A stretch of 64,000 nucleotides of DNA. Origin: an uncultured Thiohalocapsa sp. (GTDB lineage: Bacteria; Pseudomonadota; Gammaproteobacteria; Chromatiales; Chromatiaceae). Positions 9,560-22,874 of this stretch are shown here, piece by piece. The number at the start of each line of letters is the position of its first letter. The first letter of the stretch is position 1. Position numbers and translations under genes: made by a program. The stretch covers positions 1 to 64,000 of the forward strand of contig NZ_CAJXYK010000033.1 in NCBI RefSeq assembly GCF_913063425.1. The letters run 5' to 3'. The notes under the pieces are model-generated. The model was not told where the DNA came from. It did no database searches and was given only the letters and a program-made list of their open reading frames with translations.

Positions 9560-10213
9560 TCAGGTGTCGGCGGCGAGGCCGAGATAGCGGCTGTGCAGGG
9601 CGCGGACCTTGGGCTCGAGGTCGGTGATGCGGCCGGTGTTCTCGAGGACGTCGTCCGCCGCCGCGAGGCGCTCCGCCCGGCTCGCCTGGCTCGCCATGAT
9701 GCGCCGGACCTGTTCCGGCGTGAGCCCGCTGCGGCGGCCGACACGGGCGATGCAGAGATCTTCCGGGGCATCCACCACCAGCACCCGGTCGGCCATGTCG
9801 GTCTGGCCCGTCTCCACCAGGAGCGGGATGGCGAGGATGGCGTAGGGGCCCGTGTCCGCTGCCAGGTCCGCCTGCATGCGCGTGCGGATCATCGGATGCA
9901 GGATGCCCTCCAGCCGCCGGCGCGCGGCGGGGTCCGCGAACACCTGCTCGCGCAGGGCAGCGCGGTCCAGGGCGCCGTCTGCACCGATGACCCCGCTGCC
10001 GAAGGCCGCGGCGATGGGCGCCAGCGCCGCACCGCGGGGTGCCGTGAGGGCGTGGGAGATGGCATCGGCGTCGATGACGCTGACACCGAGGGCCGCGAAC
10101 TGCTCCGCCACGGCACTCTTGCCGCTGCCGATGCCGCCGGTGAGCGCCACCGCGAAGGTGCGGGCGGTGCTGCCTGAACCACCGTGCTGATGTGAGCTCG
10201 TGAGTCCCGCCAT
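9560..10213 (-). CDS. coaE: dephospho-CoA kinase
   Basis: A 217-aa P-loop kinase performing the last step of coenzyme A synthesis. Walker A is VALTGGIGSGKSAVAEQF. The family motifs DADAISHALT, HPMIRTRM and IPLLVETG follow, then the adenine-binding end. Two ATG codons are adjacent (10214-10216 and 10211-10213) behind a weak GGGGG; I chose the second. The domain proper begins only at RTFAVALTGG, so a shorter product is possible. It is last in the pilB-pilC-pilD-coaE order commonly found in gammaproteobacteria. Confidence 0.94.
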   Translation of the reverse strand: MAGLTSSHQHGGSGSTARTFAVALTGGIGSGKSAVAEQFAALGVSVIDADAISHALTAPRGAALAPIAAAFGSGVIGADGALDRAALREQVFADPAARRRLEGILHPMIRTRMQADLAADTGPYAILAIPLLVETGQTDMADRVLVVDAPEDLCIARVGRRSGLTPEQVRRIMASQASRAERLAAADDVLENTGRITDLEPKVRALHSRYLGLAADT

Positions 10214-10296
10214 CATCCCCCAAACCGCCCAAGGCTGACCTCGGCAGAGGTGGCACCAACCCCGTGACCACCACCACCGCCAACGGCTCGGCATTT

Positions 10297-10352
10297 CGTA
10301 CCCCGAAGCCCGCACCCCGAAACCCGTACTCCGTACCCCATACCCCGCACAA
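10297..10352. repeat. 14-bp tandem repeat, four imperfect copies
   Basis: The copies are cgtaccccgaagcc, cgcaccccgaaacc, cgtactccgtaccc and cataccccgcacaa. They fill the end of the pilD-coaE gap and stop two bases before the pilD stop codon. Unit length is the same as in the repeats at 1663 and 20783, but the sequence is different. Confidence 0.75.
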
Positions 10353-10354
10353 CC

Positions 10355-11287
10355 CTAAGCAAGCCCACTGAAACGCAGATAGGCGCCGGCGATATCCGCC
10401 CCCCAGAGCAGATTGACCCAGCCGGAGATGGCGAGGAAGGGGCCGAAGGGAATGGGCGTCTCGCGCCCGGTGCGGCCGGTGGCCAGCAGCGCGACGCCGA
10501 AGATGGCGCCGGGCACCGCCGACAGCAGCACGATCTGCGGCAGGGTCTGCCAGCCCATCCAGGCGCCGAAGAGCGCCAGCAGCTTGAAGTCGCCGCGGCC
10601 CATGCCCTCCTTGCCCGTGAGCAGCCGGAAGGCGTGGAACACCAGCCACAGGCTGAGATAACCGGCGGCGGCGCCGAGGATGGCGCTGTGGCTGTCCACG
10701 AAGATGCCCCAGAGGCTCAGCACCAGTCCGAGCCAGAGCAGCGGCAGCGTGATGTCGTCCGGCAGCAGCTGGGTGTCGGCATCGATGAAGGCGAGTGCCA
10801 CCAGCCCCCAGGTGAGCACCAGCGCCGCCGCCGCCTGGGGCGTTGGGCCGAAGTGCCAGACCACCAGCAGCGACAGCACCGCCGTCAGCGCCTCCACCAC
10901 GGGATAGCGCCAGGAGATGCCGGCGCCACAGGCGCTGCAGCGCCCACGCAGCACGAGCCAGCTCAGGATCGGGATGTTCTCCCAGGGCCGGATGCGGTGG
11001 CCGCAGTGAGGGCAATGGGAGGGCGGGTGCGCGAGGCTCAGGGCGGGTGCCGCCGAGCTGGGGTCGGCGGCGGGATCGGCGCCGGCAGGGTCGGCCGCAG
11101 CGGGAGCGGCCGCAGCGGGTGGAGGCGTGGCCTCGGCGGCGAGCTCCGCGCATTCCCGCCGCCATTCCCCCTCCATGATGCGCGGCAGCCGCAGGATGAC
11201 GACGTTGAGGAAGCTGCCCATCACCAGCCCGAGCAGCAGCACGGTGATGAAGAGCAGAGCCGGTGTCTCGACGATGGTGGCGAGCAC
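10355..11287 (-). CDS. pilD: prepilin peptidase / N-methyltransferase (A24 family)
   Basis: A 310-aa inner-membrane aspartic protease that cleaves and N-methylates type IV prepilins. After the first TM segment (LLLGLVMGSFLNVVILRLP) comes an Ala/Pro-rich insert. The four-Cys zinc motif follows (CPHCGHRIRPWENIPILSW, then CSACG). Catalytic aspartates are in FIDADTQLLPDD and GMGRGDFKLLALFGAWMG (the GXGDXK motif). There is no suitable ATG. I chose the GTG at 11287, giving VLATIVETPALLF at the N-terminus, with GGAG 12 bp upstream. pilC ends 74 bp before this start. Start confidence is moderate; identity is high. Confidence 0.95.
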   Translation of the reverse strand: MLATIVETPALLFITVLLLGLVMGSFLNVVILRLPRIMEGEWRRECAELAAEATPPPAAAAPAAADPAGADPAADPSSAAPALSLAHPPSHCPHCGHRIRPWENIPILSWLVLRGRCSACGAGISWRYPVVEALTAVLSLLVVWHFGPTPQAAAALVLTWGLVALAFIDADTQLLPDDITLPLLWLGLVLSLWGIFVDSHSAILGAAAGYLSLWLVFHAFRLLTGKEGMGRGDFKLLALFGAWMGWQTLPQIVLLSAVPGAIFGVALLATGRTGRETPIPFGPFLAISGWVNLLWGADIAGAYLRFSGLA

Positions 11288-11361
11288 GGTGTCGGAGGAC
11301 TCCCAGTGGATGAACGCCCGCCGTGGGCGCGCGGCGGCCCGGCGGGTCAGAGCATGGCGGC

Positions 11362-12600
11362 TCAGACCACGGCGGCGAGCTTGAAGATGGGCAGGTACAT
11401 GGCCACCACGAGCCCGCCCACGAGGCCGCCGATGACCACCATGATGAGTGGCTCCAGCAGGCTGCTCAGGGCGTCCACGGCGTTGTCGACCTCTTCTTCG
11501 TAGAAGTCCGCCACCTTCGCGAGCATCTCGTCCAGGGCGCCGGACTCCTCGCCGATGGCGGTCATCTGGATGACCATGTGCGGGAACAGATTGCGCTGGC
11601 GCATGGTGAGCTGCAGGCTCTGGCCCGTGGCGACCTCCTCGCGCATCTTCCGCACCGCATTGCCGTAGACGATGTTGCCGGTGGCGCCGGCCACAGAGTC
11701 CAGCGCCTCCACCAGCGGCACGCCGGCGGCGAACATGGTGGACAGGGTGCGGGCGAAGCGGGCGATGGCGGCCTTGTTCAGGATGCCGCCGATGACGGGG
11801 ACCTTGAGCACCACGCGGTCGAGGATCTCGCGGAACTTGCGTGAGCGCTTGAAGAGCTGGCCGATGCCCCAGACGGCGCCGCCGACGGCCAGCGTCGCGG
11901 CCCACCAGTACTCGCGCAGGATGTCGGACAGGGAGATGACCAGCAGCGTGAAGGCGGGCAGGTCGGCGCCGAAGCTGCTGAACAGGGCTTTGAACTGTGG
12001 GATGACGAACAACAGGATGACGACGGTCACGCCGATGGCCACCAGGATGACCGCGGCCGGGTAGAACATCGCCTTCTTGATCTTGCCCTTGATGGACTCG
12101 GTCTTTTCCTTGTAGGTGGCGATCTTGTCCAGCAGCACGTCCAGCACACCGGCGGCCTCGCCGGCGGCCACCAGGTTGCACACCAGGTCGTCGAAGTAGA
12201 GCGGATACTTGCGCAGGGCATCGGCCATGGCCGTGCCGCTCTCGATGTCCTGTTTGATGGCGAGCAGCAGGTCCTGCATGCTCGGATTGTCGTGCCCGCG
12301 GCCGACGATGTCGAAGGCCTGCACCAGGGGCACGCCCGCCGCCATCATGGTCGCGAGCTGGCGGCTGAACACGGTCAGGTCCTGGCTCGTGATCTTGCGC
12401 TTGCCGCCGCCGAAGAGCGGTTGCGCCTTCTTGCGGACCTTGGTGGGGTTGACCCCCTGGCGACGCAGGTCGGCGCGCACCAGGGCGACGCTCGGCGCGC
12501 GCAGGTCGCCCTTGACGCGGTTGCCGCGGCGGTCGACGCCCTCCCAGGCGAAGATGTGGGCCTTCTCGGTCTTGGGCTTCTGTAAGGCGGTGACGGCCAT
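11362..12600 (-). CDS. pilC: type IV pilus inner-membrane platform protein PilC
   Basis: A 412-aa GspF/PilC-family protein with two duplicated T2SSF domains (about residues 75-195 and 275-400). Recognisable segments are FSRQLATMMAAGVPLVQAFDIVG and FARTLSTMFAAGVPLVEALDSVAG, each followed by PHMVIQM-type helices and TM segments. It anchors the PilB/PilT motors in the inner membrane. The N-terminal 60 or so residues (FAWEGVDRRGNRVKGDLRA) are typical. It lies between pilB and pilD on the same strand. Confidence 0.96.
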   Translation of the reverse strand: MAVTALQKPKTEKAHIFAWEGVDRRGNRVKGDLRAPSVALVRADLRRQGVNPTKVRKKAQPLFGGGKRKITSQDLTVFSRQLATMMAAGVPLVQAFDIVGRGHDNPSMQDLLLAIKQDIESGTAMADALRKYPLYFDDLVCNLVAAGEAAGVLDVLLDKIATYKEKTESIKGKIKKAMFYPAAVILVAIGVTVVILLFVIPQFKALFSSFGADLPAFTLLVISLSDILREYWWAATLAVGGAVWGIGQLFKRSRKFREILDRVVLKVPVIGGILNKAAIARFARTLSTMFAAGVPLVEALDSVAGATGNIVYGNAVRKMREEVATGQSLQLTMRQRNLFPHMVIQMTAIGEESGALDEMLAKVADFYEEEVDNAVDALSSLLEPLIMVVIGGLVGGLVVAMYLPIFKLAAVV

Positions 12601-12615
12601 GTGCGGGTTCCGGGG

Positions 12616-12660
12616 GCTGGGCTCGATTGCGCTGGGCTCGATGACTGGAGGCTCAATGCC
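12616..12660. repeat. 15-bp tandem repeat, three copies, in the pilB-pilC gap
   Basis: The copies are gctgggctcgattgc, gctgggctcgatgac and the more diverged tggaggctcaatgcc. They lie immediately upstream of the pilC start. Non-coding. Confidence 0.6.
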
Positions 12661-12744
12661 TGAGCGCTGTACTGCGGGGGCGCGATCTGCGACCTGCCGC
12701 GTGCGGGTTGGGCCGCCGCGGCGTCAGTGGTTTTGGGTTGAGTG

Positions 12745-14463
<1,719 letters not shown>

Positions 14464-14723
14464 GCAGGCTCCTCAAACGGCCGTCCGGACTGGATCGCGC
14501 GCCGGCCTGTGACCGCCAACCGTACCCGGTGCCGGGGCAGGCCGGGCCACCGGGCGCCGTGACGGCGAGTGTGCCACAACGCGTGTTCGGTGCCGCCGCG
14601 CGCCGGTCCATCACCAGCACCGCTGTCGATGCAGGCGCTGCGCTCCCGGGGCCCGGGCGCATCGCCGCTCGACCTTCAGTCTAGTCCGTTTGTCGGGCAT
14701 CGAAGTGGGCTTTTGTTCGCGCT

Positions 14724-15557
14724 TCAGCGATTGACGCCGAAGGCGAGACGCACATTCTGCGCCACCAGCCCGTTGTCCTTCTGCTCGCTCTCGGCGAGAT
14801 AGAACTCCAGGATGGTCTCGCGGTTCATCAACATCTCTTCGCCCACGTCTTCCGCCACTTCGTTGGCGTGGCAGAAGACGCTCACATAGGGTGAGGTCGG
14901 GTCGCGCGGGTCCACGGTCCAGAGGTTGTCGGAGATGTGGCTCATGAAGCGCAGAAAGCCGTAACCCTTATCCGGAAACCACTTGGTACACACACCGCGC
15001 ACACAGGCGCCCGGCTTGCCCCATTCGTTGCGCGGCTCGTAGGACACCGGCAGCAGGTCCGGGATCAGAAAGCCGGACCAGAAGGCATCCACTTCCTGCT
15101 GCAGTTGCCTGGAGACATTCTTGAAGCCGATGAGCTCAACACGGCAGCCGCGGTTCTGCAGCGCGTCCACCACCTGCAGGAAGTCGCCGTCGCCGGTCAC
15201 GAGAATCACCTGCTCCAGCTTCTCGGCCTGAAGCATGGCGTCCACGGCCATGTCGAGATCGGCATTGGCCTTGGTGGAGACGTTGCCCGCCTCGTCGGTG
15301 TAGCGGCGGACGTGCTTGACCGTGATCTTCCAGCCGAAGTCCCGGACCATCTGCTGGTAGGCGCGGGACTTTTTCTTGTAGTCAGGGTCCTCGTCGGCGC
15401 GCTGCGCGTCATAGGCGATGTAGGTGTTGAGTCGTTGCAGGATACCGTCCTGGCGTGCGGCGAAGTTGCGCAGCACGTCGTAACGCATCTGATAACCGCC
15501 GTTGTAGCGGATGTTCTCGGCGTCGACATAGACGCCGACTCTCGGCAGGGATGGCAA
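14724..15557 (-). CDS. NYN-domain (LabA/DUF88-like) nuclease with short C-terminal extension
   Basis: A 277-aa protein. The NYN/PIN-like RNase fold spans about residues 1-165. Acidic metal sites are in VGVYVDAENIRYNGG, NADLDMAVDAM and ILVTGDGDFLQVVDALQNRG. After the NYN fold comes CTKWFPDKGYGFLRFM, which resembles the RNP1-bearing start of a cold-shock fold (KWF---KGYGF), then a Cys-His stretch and an acidic tail. It may bind RNA and cleave it. The start is TTG; AGGAG at 8-bp spacing supports it. It is expressed in the same direction as acs. Confidence 0.85.
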   Translation of the reverse strand: MPSLPRVGVYVDAENIRYNGGYQMRYDVLRNFAARQDGILQRLNTYIAYDAQRADEDPDYKKKSRAYQQMVRDFGWKITVKHVRRYTDEAGNVSTKANADLDMAVDAMLQAEKLEQVILVTGDGDFLQVVDALQNRGCRVELIGFKNVSRQLQQEVDAFWSGFLIPDLLPVSYEPRNEWGKPGACVRGVCTKWFPDKGYGFLRFMSHISDNLWTVDPRDPTSPYVSVFCHANEVAEDVGEEMLMNRETILEFYLAESEQKDNGLVAQNVRLAFGVNR

Positions 15558-15860
15558 GACTGAAGCTCCTGTGGGTCTGGTGGCGCTCGCGTCGATGTTG
15601 AGGTAACGGCCACCTGCTGCGACGGCGCGATGCGCCGTCGCAGCAGGTGGCCCGGTGGGGAGCGCACGGGGTTGGGATGCAAGTGGGCCGCGTGCGACGC
15701 GGCTTGTGCGAGCGGCGGTCGGAGCGGAGGGGAGGACCGGCCGCTGCGCGGCGCCGGCAGGCCAGCGCGCAGACGGATGCCGGCCGCCGTGTCGGCGCGT
15801 GCCCGCGACCGCAGTGCCGACGGGCAGCGCCGATGCCGCTGATGCGGTCCGCGCGGCGGC
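15558..15860. other. 303-bp gap between acs and the NYN gene
   Basis: No gene is seen. The gap carries a perfect 21-bp inverted repeat (15608-15652) and otherwise GC-rich sequence. It must contain the NYN gene's own promoter unless that gene is read through from acs. Confidence 0.5.
15608..15652. repeat. perfect 21-bp inverted repeat with a 3-nt loop
   Basis: The left arm starts GGCCACCTGCTGCG and ends GGCGC at 15628. The loop is GAT. The right arm, 15632-15652, is the exact reverse complement, ending GCAGCAGGTGGCC. There is no T-run on either side. It lies about 50 bp upstream of the NYN gene start and about 210 bp after the acs stop. It could be an extreme RNA hairpin, a protein site or a mobile-repeat footprint. 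Confidence 0.9.
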
Positions 15861-17807
<1,947 letters not shown>

Positions 17808-17975
17808 GGCGGGGCTCCTCGGGTGGGCTGCGGTGGGCGGACGACCGGCGGCGTCGCACCGGCTTCTTCTGGGCTGCGAAAATGCGTGAGTCTAAACCCT
17901 CGCCGGGCCGCTCGCCACCGGCCCCCAGGCCGGTGCGGCAGCGCCCGCGGCGAGCCGCGCCGCGCGCGGTGCGGC

Positions 17976-19049
17976 TCAGTCAGGCGCGTTGCCGGCAGAC
18001 GCCGGCGCAGCGTCGCGGGCCGGAAACAGCCAGCCGCCGAGCAGCAGCAGCACGACGCCGAGCAGGGAGATCCAGTACCAGCCGGGCAGCCCGAAGCTGC
18101 CGAACTGGTAGACGCCGCCCGAGCTGAACATGACACCGTCCTCGAACGGCACGATCCAGCTCACGCCGTAGCGCAGCCCATCGTCCGGGCCGGCGGCGGG
18201 CTCTGCATAGGCCGCGGCGGTGACCCCCGCGTCATCCTCGGTCAGGGCGACGCTGAAGAGGCCGTCGTCGCTGCCGATCCACAGGCGCTGGGTGTCGCCC
18301 CGCTCGGGCTCCAGGTGCAGCGAGAGCATGCGGCTCTGCTCCAGTCCCACCTTGAGCGGCTGCCAGGGCTGCATCGGCGCCTCCTGCCAATACAAGCCTT
18401 TGCTGGTGCCTGCGACGAGCCGGCCGCCCGCCGTGATCACAAAGCTGAACACGTTGCCCTGCTGCGGCAGCCCGTCGCTGTTCGGGCTGAAGCCCGCCAG
18501 GTCCGACACCGGGGCGGTGTACACGCCGGCGTCCACTGTGCCCGCGTGCAGATAGTCGGTGCCGTCGATGCGCTGCGGCTCCAGCCGGTAGACGTGCACG
18601 CCCGGAAGCTGGCGCTGCCAGTCGCCGTCGGCCTCCACCAGGAGCCCATCGCCGGTGGCCACCACCAGGCCGGCGGCGGTGGCGGACTCGTCGCTGACCC
18701 GCACCGTGATGGGGGGCAGCGTGCCCGGCGCATTGACCAGTCCCGCGCCGGTGCCGATGGGGCCCTTGCTCGGATCGCCGGACAGGTCCGCCGCCAGCGC
18801 GGTCACCGGCGCGCCGCCCAGGTCCACGTCCACGGGCGCCCAGGTGCCGTCGGCGAGGCGCCAGAGCTCGCCGTCCTGAGTTCCGGCCAGGATGGAGCCG
18901 TCATCGGCGCGGGCCAGATCGGTGACGTGACCGGTGCGCGGCGGGTCGTTGACGAGCGCGCGCTCGCCGCCCGGCAGCAGCGGGCCGGCGACGATGAGCA
19001 GCAGCCCGATGGCCGCCAGGCCCAGGGCCAGCGTTCGGTTGGTGTTCAT
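17976..19049 (-). CDS. membrane-anchored beta-propeller-like protein of unknown function
   Basis: A 357-aa protein. It has an N-terminal hydrophobic anchor ([22 protein letters not shown]) and a C-terminal TM helix ([20 protein letters not shown]) with a short tail. Between them are repeated blade-like strands such as [47 protein letters not shown] and [13 protein letters not shown]. These resemble the YCF48/two-component-regulator propeller pattern. The soluble part is probably periplasmic. AGGAG is well placed before the ATG. It is divergent from gltX and upstream of acs. No function is recognised. Confidence 0.75.
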   Translation of the reverse strand: MNTNRTLALGLAAIGLLLIVAGPLLPGGERALVNDPPRTGHVTDLARADDGSILAGTQDGELWRLADGTWAPVDVDLGGAPVTALAADLSGDPSKGPIGTGAGLVNAPGTLPPITVRVSDESATAAGLVVATGDGLLVEADGDWQRQLPGVHVYRLEPQRIDGTDYLHAGTVDAGVYTAPVSDLAGFSPNSDGLPQQGNVFSFVITAGGRLVAGTSKGLYWQEAPMQPWQPLKVGLEQSRMLSLHLEPERGDTQRLWIGSDDGLFSVALTEDDAGVTAAAYAEPAAGPDDGLRYGVSWIVPFEDGVMFSSGGVYQFGSFGLPGWYWISLLGVVLLLLGGWLFPARDAAPASAGNAPD

Positions 19050-19340
19050 GGAAGCTCCTCAGTACAGATGTGTCCGGGGTACGGATCGGTTCGGGGTTCG
19101 GATGGGTCGGTCCCTGGTCGTTCATTGGGACGAACGCCCGCTCGCCGCGTCGGTGCGGTGCCGGCACGGGGGCGCCGCCCTGGTGGTGACCCCACATTAT
19201 CGCAGCCGCGGGCCGCGGCTGCCGGACGCCGTGCCGGGCCGGGGTCGGTGCGGCGGCCGTCGACGCGCCGGGCAAGGGGACCCGGCTTTGCTAGAATCCC
19301 GGCCCATCCTGCAACCAGTCCCGGTGCCTGCTGCGCTCAG

Positions 19341-20759
19341 ATGACCGTCCGTACCCGCTTCGCCCCGTCACCCACCGGCTTCCTGCATGTCGGAGGCGCG
19401 CGCACGGCGCTCTTCTGCTATCTCTTCGCGCGTCGCCACGGCGGCGAATTCGTGCTGCGCATCGAGGACACGGACCTGGAGCGCTCCACGGCGGAGTCCG
19501 TGAATGCCATCCTGGAGGGTATGAGCTGGCTCGGACTCGACTACGATGAAGGACCCTTCTACCAGACCGACCGCTTCGAGCGGTACAACGCCGTCATCGA
19601 CGAGCTGCTGGAGCGCGGCCTTGCCTACCGCTGCGACTGCCCCAGGGAGCGTTTGGACCGTATCCGCGACATGCAGATGGCGGCCAAGCAGAAGCCGCGC
19701 TACGACGGCCACTGCCGGGCGCGGCAGGTGGACCCGGCGCAGCCGCACGTCGTGCGCTTCCGCAACCCCGTGGATGGCGCTGTGGTGGTGGATGACCTGA
19801 TCCGTGGGCGCATTCCCTTCGCCAACGAGGAGCTGGACGACCTCATCCTGCGCCGCAGCGACGGCTCGCCCACCTACAATCTGACTGTGGTCGTGGACGA
19901 TGCCGACATGGGCATCACCCACGTCATCCGCGGCGATGACCACGTCAACAACACGCCGCGGCAGCTCAACATCCTGCGGGCGCTGGGGCGCGAGCCGCCG
20001 CGCTACGCGCATGTGCCCATGATCCTCGGGTCTGACGGCACCCGCCTCTCCAAGCGTCACGGCGCTGTCAGTGTGGTTGCGTACCGCGACCAGGGCTACC
20101 TGCCCGAGGCACTCATCAACTACCTGGTGCGGCTCGGCTGGTCCCACGGCGACCAGGAGGTCTTCTCCCTGGACGAGCTGATCGAGGTGTTCGACATCAC
20201 CGATGTCAACAAGGCCGCCTCCACCTTCAACACCGACAAGCTGGATTGGCTCAATCAGCACTATATCCAGCATGGTGACCCGAAGCGCATCGCCCGGCTG
20301 TTGAGCCCACATCTGGGTCATCTGGGCATCGACCCGAGCACCGGCCCCGATCCGGTGGACGTGGTGGTGGCCCAGGCGGCGCGGGCCAAGACCCTGGTGG
20401 AGCTGGCGGAGATCAGCGCCTTCTGCTACGTCGATTTCGACGACTACGATCCGGCGGCGGCGAAGAAGCACCTGCGCCCGGCGGCCCGGGAGCCGCTGGC
20501 GCGGGTGCGGGCGGAGCTCGACATGCTGGCGCTGGCGGACTGGCAGGACGCGGAGCTGCATCGGGTGGTGGAGCGGGTCGCCGAGGCCCTTGAGCTCAAC
20601 ATGGGCAAGGTGGCCCAGCCGTTGCGCGTCGCCGTGGTGGGGCGCGCCGCGTCGCCCGGCATCGACGTCACGCTGCGACTGGTGGGCAAGGCGGCGACGC
20701 TCAGGCGCATCGACCGCGCGCTCGCCTACATCGATGCACGCGCCGCGCAGCAGCAGTGA
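19341..20759 (+). CDS. gltX: glutamyl-tRNA synthetase
   Basis: A 472-aa class I aminoacyl-tRNA synthetase that charges tRNA-Glu. [20 protein letters not shown] contains the HIGH-type motif (H16-V-G-G). [32 protein letters not shown], around residue 236, is the KMSKS-type motif. A zinc-type cluster is suggested by YRCDC...GHCRAR near residues 95-125. The C-terminal anticodon-binding region closes with GPVTLRLV-like sequence ([24 protein letters not shown]). Length fits the family. The start is the ATG of [13 protein letters not shown]; the ribosome site is weak. Confidence 0.97.
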   Translation: MTVRTRFAPSPTGFLHVGGARTALFCYLFARRHGGEFVLRIEDTDLERSTAESVNAILEGMSWLGLDYDEGPFYQTDRFERYNAVIDELLERGLAYRCDCPRERLDRIRDMQMAAKQKPRYDGHCRARQVDPAQPHVVRFRNPVDGAVVVDDLIRGRIPFANEELDDLILRRSDGSPTYNLTVVVDDADMGITHVIRGDDHVNNTPRQLNILRALGREPPRYAHVPMILGSDGTRLSKRHGAVSVVAYRDQGYLPEALINYLVRLGWSHGDQEVFSLDELIEVFDITDVNKAASTFNTDKLDWLNQHYIQHGDPKRIARLLSPHLGHLGIDPSTGPDPVDVVVAQAARAKTLVELAEISAFCYVDFDDYDPAAAKKHLRPAAREPLARVRAELDMLALADWQDAELHRVVERVAEALELNMGKVAQPLRVAVVGRAASPGIDVTLRLVGKAATLRRIDRALAYIDARAAQQQ

Positions 20760-20782
20760 TCCATGCGTCCAATGATCGCGCG

Positions 20783-20838
20783 CCGGATGACCCAATCGGG
20801 ATGACCCACCCGTGATGACCCAGCCCGGATGATTCAAC
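20783..20838. repeat. 14-bp tandem repeat, four copies
   Basis: The copies are ccggatgacccaat, cgggatgacccacc, cgtgatgacccagc and ccggatgattcaac. They begin 24 bp after the gltX stop and precede the moxR operon. Each unit contains GATGA, giving scattered ATG/TGA triplets, but no reading frame of interest. Confidence 0.8.
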
Positions 20839-20886
20839 CAGGCCCGCCCCGCGCCGCGCCCGGGCCACAGCCACGCCACTGACGCC

Positions 20887-21894
20887 ATGCAGAACACCCA
20901 GCAAGCGCTCGCGCGACAAGACGCGCCGGAAGACCTGGTGCACGCCGAGCTCATCGCCCTGCGCCGGCGCATCGGTGCGCAGATCCTCGGGCAGCAGACG
21001 CTGGTGGACCGGCTGCTGGTGGCCCTGCTCGCCGACGGCCATCTGTTGGTGGAGGGCGCGCCCGGACTGGCCAAGACCAGCGCCGTCAAGGCGCTCGCCG
21101 GCGGCATCGAGGCGGATTTCCATCGCATTCAGTTCACGCCGGACCTGCTGCCGGCGGACCTCACCGGCACCGAGGTATATCGCCCGGCGGACGGCTCCTT
21201 TCGCTTCGACCACGGGCCCATCTTCCACAACCTGCTGCTCGCGGACGAGGTGAACCGCGCGCCGGCCAAGGTGCAGTCGGCGCTGCTGGAGGCCATGGGT
21301 GAGCGGCAGGTGAGCGTCGGGCGCGCGACCTTCGAGCTGCCGCGGTTGTTTCTGGTCATGGCCACGCAGAACCCCATCGAGCAGGAGGGCACCTACCCCC
21401 TGCCCGAGGCCCAGCTGGACCGCTTCCTGCTGCATGTGCGTGTGGACTATCCGGACGTGGATACGGAAAAGGCCATCCTGGCGCTGAACCGTGCGGCGGC
21501 CCTGGAGCCTGCCGGCGCCGCACCCCAGCGCCGCGTGTCCCAGGCGCAGGTGCTGGAGGCCCGGCGCGCGGTGCTGGGGGTGTACATGGCGCCGCAGCTG
21601 GAGGACTACCTGGTGCACCTGGTCATGGCCACCCGCGAGCCCGGGCGTTACAGCGCGGCGCTGGAGGGCTGGCTGCGCTTCGGCGCCAGCCCGCGTGCCA
21701 CCCTCGCGCTGGACCGTTGCGCCCGGGCCCTGGCCTGGCTGGACGGGCGCGACTTCGTCACACCGGAGGATATCCAGCAGATTGCGCCGGACTGCCTGCG
21801 TCACCGTCTGCTGCTCGACTACGAGGCGGAGGCGGACGGGCGCAGCGTGGACGGCTTCATCGATGCGCTCCTGGCCCGGGTGCCCGTGCCCTGA
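20887..21894 (+). CDS. MoxR-family AAA+ ATPase
   Basis: A 335-aa MoxR ATPase, thought to act as a chaperone that matures metal-binding or von Willebrand A domain proteins. Walker A is VEGAPGLAKTSAVKALA. The pore region is DLLPADLTGTEVYRP. Walker B is NLLLADEVNRAPAKVQSALLEAM and sensor 1 is FLVMATQNPIEQEGTYPLPEAQLDRFLLHV. The C-terminal lid ends DGFIDALLARVPVP. It is the first gene of a six-gene operon (moxR-DUF58-DUF4381-batA-batB/C-batD) and is followed after 23 bp by the DUF58 gene. Confidence 0.96.
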   Translation: MQNTQQALARQDAPEDLVHAELIALRRRIGAQILGQQTLVDRLLVALLADGHLLVEGAPGLAKTSAVKALAGGIEADFHRIQFTPDLLPADLTGTEVYRPADGSFRFDHGPIFHNLLLADEVNRAPAKVQSALLEAMGERQVSVGRATFELPRLFLVMATQNPIEQEGTYPLPEAQLDRFLLHVRVDYPDVDTEKAILALNRAAALEPAGAAPQRRVSQAQVLEARRAVLGVYMAPQLEDYLVHLVMATREPGRYSAALEGWLRFGASPRATLALDRCARALAWLDGRDFVTPEDIQQIAPDCLRHRLLLDYEAEADGRSVDGFIDALLARVPVP

Positions 21895-21917
21895 GCGCCA
21901 CCACCGAAGCGGCCCGG

Positions 21918-22874
21918 ATGACCGCCGTCGCCCAGCACGCACCGGGTGCAGCGCCCGCGGCCGAGGACGGCGTCACAGCCGTCTCGCTGGGCCGCCTCAT
22001 CGCCTGCCGCACCGAGGCCCGCCGGCTCGGGCTCGCCATACGCGGGCGGGTGCTCGCCACCCGTGCCGGCAGCCACCTGTCGCCTTTTCGCGGCTCCGGC
22101 ATGGACTATGACGAGTCGCGCATCTACGTCCCCGGCGATGATCCGCGCAGCATGGACTGGCGGGTCACCGCCCGCGCCGCGCGCGCGCACGTCAAGGTGT
22201 TCCGCGAGGAGCGCGAGCGCCCGTTCCGGCTGGTGGTGGATCAGCGCGCGGGCATGCGCTTCGCCACCCGCGTTGCATTCAAATCCGTCATCGCCGCCCG
22301 CGCCGCGGCCCTGCTGGGCTGGGCGGCCGTGGAGCGCGGCGAGCGGGTGGGCGGCCTGGTGTTCGACGAGCGCGGCCACATAGAGCAGCGACCGACACCC
22401 CGCCGCCAGGGGCTGCTGGCACTGCTCCGGGCCATGTCCACCACGCCCGCGGCGCCGCGGCGCGGCGGCTGCGCTGGCCTCGCGGGGGCGGTGGAGCGGC
22501 TGCTCGACCTGCGCATCGACGGCGGCATCGTTTTTGTCATCAGCGATTTTGCCGGTGCCGACGGCGACGACACCTGGCTTCAGCGCCTGGTCCAGCACTG
22601 CGAGGTGGGGCTCGTCGCCGTGCATGATCCCATCGAGGCAACCGCACCGCCGTCCGGTCGCTGGCCTGTGCTCTCCGCCGCGGGTCGCCAGGTGCTGGAC
22701 ACCACCAGCGCCGGGCGCCGCGCCTGGTACGAGCGGGATTTCCGCCGCCGCCGCGAGCGGCTTGGGGACATGGCACGGCGGCGGGGCGCGCACCTGGTGT
22801 CGCTGTGCACCGATCAACCCGTGGGGCCCGCGCTGGCGCGCGGTCTGGGGCAGCCGGGTCCGCACCCGTCATGA
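21918..22874 (+). CDS. DUF58 domain protein
   Basis: A 318-aa protein with the DUF58 signature YVPGDDPRSMDWRVTARAARAHVKVFREERERP around residues 70-100. A von Willebrand A-like fold follows (FRLVVDQRAGM, GGIVFVISDFAG). It is predicted cytosolic; no TM segment is visible. DUF58 genes nearly always accompany moxR and bat genes, where they are thought to work with the ATPase. The start is the ATG of MTAVAQHAPG, 23 bp after the moxR stop. The stop overlaps the next ATG (ATGA). Confidence 0.93.
   Translation: MTAVAQHAPGAAPAAEDGVTAVSLGRLIACRTEARRLGLAIRGRVLATRAGSHLSPFRGSGMDYDESRIYVPGDDPRSMDWRVTARAARAHVKVFREERERPFRLVVDQRAGMRFATRVAFKSVIAARAAALLGWAAVERGERVGGLVFDERGHIEQRPTPRRQGLLALLRAMSTTPAAPRRGGCAGLAGAVERLLDLRIDGGIVFVISDFAGADGDDTWLQRLVQHCEVGLVAVHDPIEATAPPSGRWPVLSAAGRQVLDTTSAGRRAWYERDFRRRRERLGDMARRRGAHLVSLCTDQPVGPALARGLGQPGPHPS

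Noticed and set aside
10355-12181. 608-codon version of pilD
   Set aside because: The upstream half overlaps pilC in another frame and has no protein-like pattern. The prepilin peptidase begins near 11287.
20783-20838. CRISPR-like array after gltX
   Set aside because: Units are 14 bp without spacers and degenerate; no cas genes. It is a simple tandem repeat.
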